64,000 bases of DNA, taken from assembly GCA_020635905.1 (NCBI GenBank), contig JACJYV010000008.1, forward strand, positions 434,001 through 498,000, written 5' to 3'. The position numbers were made by a program, and so were the translations under genes. Position 1 is the stretch's first letter. Each line of letters begins with the position of its first letter. Below are positions 59,124 through 64,000 of the stretch, piece by piece. The DNA is from Bacteroidia bacterium (lineage in GTDB: Bacteria > Bacteroidota > Bacteroidia > J057 > JADKCL01). The notes under the pieces are model-generated. The model was not told where the DNA came from and did not search any database. It saw nothing but the letters and a program-made list of their open reading frames with translations.

Positions 59124-59200
59124 TTTTTGAGATGTTAGATTGTTAGAGAATAGATTTTAGATATTTGAGGCTCGAAGCTCGTGGCTTGCAGCCCTAAACC

Positions 59201-62002
59201 CTACCGTCTGATAGTGACTCCTCCGCTGGCCACATCGCCTTCATGGCTGCTCACTACGTACCAGTACACCCCATCGGGCAAGCCTGAGCCGTTCCAGCCT
59301 GGGGAAAGTCCTTCCTGTTTGAAAACGGGACCGCCCGCGCGGTTGAAGACGGTGATCCGGTACTGTTCGGGTTGGATGTGGTCCAGGTAGCGGATTTCCC
59401 AGCCGTCATTTTTGCCGTCGCCATTGGGGGTGATCAGGCCGGGAATGAATATGTCCGAAATGGTGGGCAGGAAGGTTATGGAAACCGTGTCCGTTTCGCC
59501 ATTGCAACCTGCCTGTTCGGGTTGGAGGAAAAAGGTCACTTTGGCGGGAGTATTGGGGTTGACCAATTCAAAATCCGTGCTCAAAGCAAAGCTTCCTGCC
59601 TGGGCCTTTACGAAGGTGGGGGAGGTATTTTTCAAGCTGGCAGCGGATTCCTGTACTTCAAACCACCAATGCACCTTGGCCGTGTCCAGATTTGTTTTTC
59701 CCGAAATGCTCCAATTGGCTTCTGGGGTAACAGTTTGGGGATAGTTCAGGTCGGTGATTTCAGGTCGTGGACGCACAGTAATGGTCAATGTGTCGCGGTC
59801 TTCACAACCGCCCGGATCTGCGCTGGCCTGTACAATGACCTGAGCCCCATTCTGTAAGCTGTTGCCGGGAGTATATTGGCCGATGGGGGTCCACAATTGC
59901 GCAATGGAATCTCCCACATAAAAGAGGTAATGATCGGCACCCGTTGCGAAAAAGGTAATTTCTTCGTCTTCGCAAATGGTCTCGTAATCAGCAGTTGAAA
60001 TCATGGCAATCTCAGGTGATTGATGGATCGTCAGGGGCAAAATGGTGTCCTGCGAACATACTCCGCCCGAACTGTATCTAATCAGGTAATAACCAGGTGG
60101 AATTTTGCTCAGGTCGATGGTCCCCAACAGGCTGTCCAGATAGGAACCATTAGAATCTCCATCGCTGAAACTGCCTCCCCCGCTCAGATTTTGGGGTGCA
60201 ATAATCTGGTCTCCGGTGCAGTATTCTGATTGGGGATAGTGCAAGTTCAGAGGCGGGGCGTTGTGAATGGTCACGGTGGAGCCATTTGAACTATCTGTGC
60301 AGGAGCCAGGTGGGAAATAGCGGATCAGGTAGGTGCCGGGTGGGGTGGCGGAAAGGTCAATCTGCCCGGTGTAGGCTGAGGTAAATACCAGACTGGAGGG
60401 GAAGGCTTGAAAGGTGCCACCCAGAGGGCCGGAAACCACGGGCGCGGGATCGTCCTGCCAGGGACAGTAGTCGGCTTGGGCGTAGGTCACCGAAACAGAG
60501 TTGGAGGGTTCGAGGATGGAAACCAGGGCCAGACTGCTGTCTGAGCATTGCCCGTTTTGGCCTGCCACCCGATACTGAATCAGGCAGGAATCACCTGCCT
60601 GGGAGGCGGAGAGGTCGATTTCTCCCGTCAGGGAATCCACCCAAGCATTGCCCCAAAACACAGAAAATACCCCGCCCGTATCCCCCAGAATCTGAGGGTA
60701 CGGGTTGGGGTCGTTGACACAAAACACCGACGGAAAATATTGAAAGGCAGGATTGGCCTGCGGATTGATCTGAAAGGTAAACGTACTGGTGTCGGGACAG
60801 GGCGATAGGGTGTGGTACGAAACCTCAAAGGTGCCCGTATTGCTTTGGGAAGGATCGAAAAAGCCAGTAAGGGTATCGAGGGCCAACCCGGCGGGAGTTG
60901 CATTAAAAAGTCCGCCTCCCTGACCCAGGATCACGGGAGCCCCCAACACGTCGCCGTTGCAATAGGTGGTGTCGGGATAGTAAAAGGCTGCACTGGTCTT
61001 GGGTTGCAGATGAACGATACCCACGGAGGAATCCGGGCAGGTGCCCATAGTGGTATGCAGAACCAGATAGACCCCCACCGGGCTGGAAGCCAGGTCGATT
61101 TCGCCCGTCTGGGCATTCACAAACTGCAAAAATCCGGTGGGTTCGCTGAATATGCCTGCATTTTGGGCCACAGGAATTGGATTAGCCACCTGATTTGCAC
61201 AAATCAGGCCCGGATATGTGAAAAAGGCAGTTGGCGCAGACAGGAGGTGAATTTGCACCGTGGCCGTATCCGCGCAGGCATTGCCCACCAGGTAAGAAAC
61301 CGCGTAAACCCCGGCACTGGAAGCCGACAGGTCTATGTGACCTGTCAGGCTGTCCAGAATCAAACCAGAAATTTCGACAAAAATCCCTCCAAAGTCACCC
61401 AAAATGATGGCTTGTGGGTCTGGTTCGTTGCCGCAAAAGGAAGTGTCAGGGTAATAAAAGCTTGCGTTGGCCTGGGTTTGAATTGAGATGGAAAATTGGA
61501 CCGTATCAGGACATGGACCTGTTACAGTATATTCGACGGGGAAAATTCCACTTGCCGACAAGGAAACATTTATTTGCCCATTGGTGCTGTCGATCGCCAA
61601 ACCCGTAGGGCCGTGAAAGACCCCGCCCGTGTCACCCAGCAAAATGGGAGATTCCACTTGTCCGGGTTTGCAGAAAACCGAGTCGCTGTAAGCGAAACTG
61701 GCATCGCTGCCAGCCAGCAAAGTGACCTGCCCGGAATAGAAATTCTGGCAACTGTCATTCACCAGAAAACCGATATTATAGGTGCCGGGCGAGGAATTTG
61801 CAAGATCAATGGCTCCCCAACCCGTGATCGAAATGCCCGGACTTGAGGCTATAAAGTAGGCATTGGGGGTGGAAACCGTATCCGGCAGGGCGGTGCCAGC
61901 GCCCAGGCAAATGGGGCTGGAATAGGCGAAAAAGGCGGGATCGCAGGCAAGGGCCTGCCCGGCCCAGGGTATGAGCAAGATAAACAATGGTATGTATTTC
62001 AT
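59201..62002 (-). CDS. T9SS cargo with tandem Cys-paired modules and gliding-motility-type C-terminal domain
   Basis: 933 residues, signal peptide (ILLIPWAGQALA). About eight tandem modules of roughly 80 residues, each with FxYPD-x-x-FC near its start, a GGxF turn, a (T)GxIDLSxS strand, and a second Cys in CxD at its end. After about residue 660 come other Ig-like segments. The C-terminal 85 residues (IPGLITPNGDGKND, ITVFNRAGGPVFKQE, GVYWYVV) form a type B sorting domain. The protein is secreted through the type IX system to the surface, likely as an adhesin. Confidence 0.88.
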   Translation of the reverse strand: MKYIPLFILLIPWAGQALACDPAFFAYSSPICLGAGTALPDTVSTPNAYFIASSPGISITGWGAIDLANSSPGTYNIGFLVNDSCQNFYSGQVTLLAGSDASFAYSDSVFCKPGQVESPILLGDTGGVFHGPTGLAIDSTNGQINVSLSASGIFPVEYTVTGPCPDTVQFSISIQTQANASFYYPDTSFCGNEPDPQAIILGDFGGIFVEISGLILDSLTGHIDLSASSAGVYAVSYLVGNACADTATVQIHLLSAPTAFFTYPGLICANQVANPIPVAQNAGIFSEPTGFLQFVNAQTGEIDLASSPVGVYLVLHTTMGTCPDSSVGIVHLQPKTSAAFYYPDTTYCNGDVLGAPVILGQGGGLFNATPAGLALDTLTGFFDPSQSNTGTFEVSYHTLSPCPDTSTFTFQINPQANPAFQYFPSVFCVNDPNPYPQILGDTGGVFSVFWGNAWVDSLTGEIDLSASQAGDSCLIQYRVAGQNGQCSDSSLALVSILEPSNSVSVTYAQADYCPWQDDPAPVVSGPLGGTFQAFPSSLVFTSAYTGQIDLSATPPGTYLIRYFPPGSCTDSSNGSTVTIHNAPPLNLHYPQSEYCTGDQIIAPQNLSGGGSFSDGDSNGSYLDSLLGTIDLSKIPPGYYLIRYSSGGVCSQDTILPLTIHQSPEIAMISTADYETICEDEEITFFATGADHYLFYVGDSIAQLWTPIGQYTPGNSLQNGAQVIVQASADPGGCEDRDTLTITVRPRPEITDLNYPQTVTPEANWSISGKTNLDTAKVHWWFEVQESAASLKNTSPTFVKAQAGSFALSTDFELVNPNTPAKVTFFLQPEQAGCNGETDTVSITFLPTISDIFIPGLITPNGDGKNDGWEIRYLDHIQPEQYRITVFNRAGGPVFKQEGLSPGWNGSGLPDGVYWYVVSSHEGDVASGGVTIRR

Positions 62003-62157
62003 TTTAGATTACGGTTTTGGTCTCGCTGTTTTAATATTCAAATTCCATCAAACTTGAAATTTCAGGGTGAGGGATTATTATTAATCTTACTTGAAAGGGG
62101 AAATTTCAAACTGGTTACTGAACCTCAGTGAATTTGGTATTGTATCGAAGTTTAATT

Positions 62158-62649
62158 TTATTTATACCTTGGGTCATCAGTTTTTATCCTTTCAAAACCA
62201 GATATGGTCACACGATAGGTTGAACTATAGTGCAAGTCACCTGACGTTTCTGTAATAACCTCGATTTCCGGCAAATTCACTTTTGCAACTTCATAAATCC
62301 CAACTTCAGTCCAGGCAACTTCCAGTTTCTCGACTCTCCGTTTTCCAACAATGATTTCTGCAAAAACCCCTCCGCCTAATTCTGGAACTTCTCTGTTAGG
62401 AATTGTATTAATGAAAGTAAGAAAATACAATTCACCTGAAGAAGATTGTAATTCCACCATTCCTAAAGGGTGAACCATTTCTCCATCAAAAGGAGATTTG
62501 ATCTTAGCGGGCAAACCTTCTTCTAAAAAAGATATTTCTTTACCTGTAAATTCTGCAAAATTCTCCAAATATGGCTTTTGGCATCCTAAAAGAGCCAGAA
62601 TTATGGTTATCACCCCTAAGAAAATTGCTTTTTGCTTAATTGCTTTCAT
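62158..62649 (-). CDS. Lipoprotein overlapping the putative effector gene (candidate immunity protein)
   Basis: 163 residues with lipoprotein signal (VITIILALLGC, then QKPYLENF). The body is beta-rich and charged (ELYFLTFINTIPNREVPELGGG, RRVEKLEVAWTEVGIYEVAKV), no family recognised. Its ATG lies 14 bp inside the 3-prime end of the papain-like gene, so the two are co-translated. A lipoprotein with this placement next to a putative secreted toxin could be its immunity protein. That role is inference. Confidence 0.55.
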   Translation of the reverse strand: MKAIKQKAIFLGVITIILALLGCQKPYLENFAEFTGKEISFLEEGLPAKIKSPFDGEMVHPLGMVELQSSSGELYFLTFINTIPNREVPELGGGVFAEIIVGKRRVEKLEVAWTEVGIYEVAKVNLPEIEVITETSGDLHYSSTYRVTISGFERIKTDDPRYK

Positions 62650-64000
62650 GGTTTTTTACATTTCTTATTTCGCTTAGAACATATTTGCCACAATAGGTAT
62701 TGCCAGAAATATAACCATTATTTACGATTAACAGGTTTTGAGGGCTTGTGCCCTTGGCTTTGCTGTACCTTCCTGAATCATAATAGCGATAGGCTTTGCT
62801 TCCATCCTCTAACGTAGTTCTACCAACCACAATTACGAAATGATCTGTCGGCGATAAATTCCCGTCTGTTTTGGTATTTGTCCATTTTGCATTTTGGGAA
62901 TCCCTATTAACCCCTACGATCACGGGGATTTTTGCATTCAATAATTTATCCAACATAGATTCTCCTACCTTTGCTTCCTTTGATACCCCAGATATCCATT
63001 TTTTAAATCCTACTGCATCCTTCTCTCCCTCAAATTTAGCCTCAACCATATACTTGGCAGTATTGATTCCTTGGGGCGCAAACCCCGCTTGTTCTAAAGT
63101 GTAACGGCAGGTAAAATAACATCCCGATTCCCTATACCCAGTTTCTGTTGCATGATAATTCATATTATCCTTCAAATATGAAAGTGGCACAACTTGCTCT
63201 CCCTGAATTGCACCGTAGTACTGACCTTCAGTCAGTAGAGGGCCAATGTCCTTAAATTCGCCAGAACTGTCAGTTTCCCTTGTTTCCTGGCCAATTTTTT
63301 CCATTTCTTTCCCTTCCAACATCTCCAAAGCCTTACTCTCCTCGTTAAACCAGCCCCAATCCCAAAGTTCATCTTTCAGGAATTGTTCAAGATCCTTGTC
63401 ATACAGATTGCAGAAGGTTTCTTTCAGCTTTTTGGCCTGCTCGCCACCTGCTTCAATCAGACCCAAATTTTTGTAAATCTTTTCTTCGTCTGTGCCCCAG
63501 CCTTGCCCGGCTTCATAAAGCTCTTTGGCAATGCATTCATAATCAGGGGTGTTTGGAGACAAGGCATGCCCTGTCTGTGTCGAAGGGGAAAGTGGGTTGG
63601 CGGATTCCTCTTTTTTATTGCCTCCTTTTCCTTCCAAAAGGGCTTTTTCGGTAAACTTTCCGGGGGCGATAAATTCATCAGGGACTTTCAGGCCAATGGC
63701 AGCTTGATAGCGTTTGATAATCTTCGAAATCGCGCAATCCGGGAAAGGCCCCTGCATGCCGTTTGCTTCCCAGCCTGTTTTGTCGGCTCCAAAGGATTGC
63801 CAATCGTCCACGGTGAGGAAGCCGATCTCTTCGAGGCGGTACATAAGGGCATATACATCCTTGGGATCGTTTACCTTTTCCAGGCCCACTTCCTGCCCAA
63901 AAAGGCCCTTTCCCTGGGTTTTTGCAACTGGTGTGGGCTTTACCTCTGGTTTAGGGGCCGCAACCGAGTCAGTTTTAGCGGGATCAAAAGCAGGGAGGGT
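62636..64000 (-). CDS. Putative secreted effector: annexin-like repeat plus papain-like cysteine protease (partial, runs off right edge)
   Basis: At least 454 codons; the frame is open to base 64000 (beginning TLPAFDPAKTDSVAAPK), so a GTG at 63889 is unlikely to be the start. Parts in order: a Pro/Lys linker, a peptidoglycan-binding-like stretch (ISKIIKRYQAAIGLKVPDEF), an annexin-like helix set (LYEAGQGWGTDEEKIYKNLG, YDKDLEQFLKDELWDWGW), and a C-terminal domain with a possible Cys-His-Asp/Asn triad: GCYFTCRYTLEQAG, TDHFVIVVGRT, RYYDSGR. The last is a C39/NlpC-like peptidase fold. Annexin-like GTDE repeats with a C-terminal enzyme occur in eCIS or polymorphic toxins. Confidence 0.55.
   Translation of the reverse strand, partial: TLPAFDPAKTDSVAAPKPEVKPTPVAKTQGKGLFGQEVGLEKVNDPKDVYALMYRLEEIGFLTVDDWQSFGADKTGWEANGMQGPFPDCAISKIIKRYQAAIGLKVPDEFIAPGKFTEKALLEGKGGNKKEESANPLSPSTQTGHALSPNTPDYECIAKELYEAGQGWGTDEEKIYKNLGLIEAGGEQAKKLKETFCNLYDKDLEQFLKDELWDWGWFNEESKALEMLEGKEMEKIGQETRETDSSGEFKDIGPLLTEGQYYGAIQGEQVVPLSYLKDNMNYHATETGYRESGCYFTCRYTLEQAGFAPQGINTAKYMVEAKFEGEKDAVGFKKWISGVSKEAKVGESMLDKLLNAKIPVIVGVNRDSQNAKWTNTKTDGNLSPTDHFVIVVGRTTLEDGSKAYRYYDSGRYSKAKGTSPQNLLIVNNGYISGNTYCGKYVLSEIRNVKNHESN

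Overview
The window looks like a chromosomal piece of a Bacteroidota bacterium, probably from the Saprospiria (Lewinella/Haliscomenobacter-like). The evidence is a type IX secretion C-terminal sorting protein, a DUF4221-like lipoprotein, a two-component beta-propeller sensor kinase with LytTR regulators, a fused ccoNO cbb3 oxidase, promoters with a TAnnTTTG -7 box, and few Shine-Dalgarno sites. No rRNA, tRNA, transposase or CRISPR array was seen. The genus is a guess.

Layout. Position 1-4.0 kb: the start of a PhoH-like gene, a membrane glycosyltransferase-like TPR protein, and an ImmA-type peptidase/DUF4411 PIN pair. Position 4.0-14.6 kb: the cbb3 respiratory cluster on the minus strand (ccoI, then ccoS-ccoNO-ccoQ-ccoP-ccoG-ccoH and a SafE-like protein), interrupted by a plus-strand secreted cyclophilin and dispersed repeats. 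Position 15-31 kb: an MscS channel, an adenylate kinase-like protein without its P-loop, trhO, an HD protein, a universal stress protein, sbcDC, an SF1 helicase, a diheme peroxidase and a fatty acid hydroxylase-like protein. Position 31-44 kb: a tail-specific protease with envelope neighbours, an FMN glutamate synthase-like protein, an AAA-ATPase-like protein, a second TPR membrane protein, a glutamine synthetase homologue and a GT-C membrane protein. Position 44-52 kb: a small-RNA candidate, a sensor kinase with two near-identical response regulators, and a divergent cassette of secreted proteins. Position 52-64 kb: an iron alcohol dehydrogenase and a C26 amidase, an orphan DUF433 antitoxin with a toxin remnant, a solitary tyrosine recombinase beside 11-bp iterons, a T9SS cargo protein, and an annexin/papain-like putative effector cut by the right edge with an overlapping lipoprotein.

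How parts fit together. Three ATGAC-N4-GTCAT-type palindromes lie 21-23 bp upstream of possible -7 boxes, in front of ccoS, ccoI and trhO. This suggests one CRP/FNR-family regulator joining high-affinity respiration, its copper loading, and the oxygen-dependent tRNA hydroxylase. Intergenic space is rich in repeats: a 286-bp family with three full copies and at least two degraded ones, a GC-rich family of about 170 bp, and many degenerate words of 7-8 bp period. The least explained items are the P-loop-less adenylate kinase homologue, the terminal effector/lipoprotein pair, the iterons at the integrase, and the structured RNA candidate near 45.2 kb.
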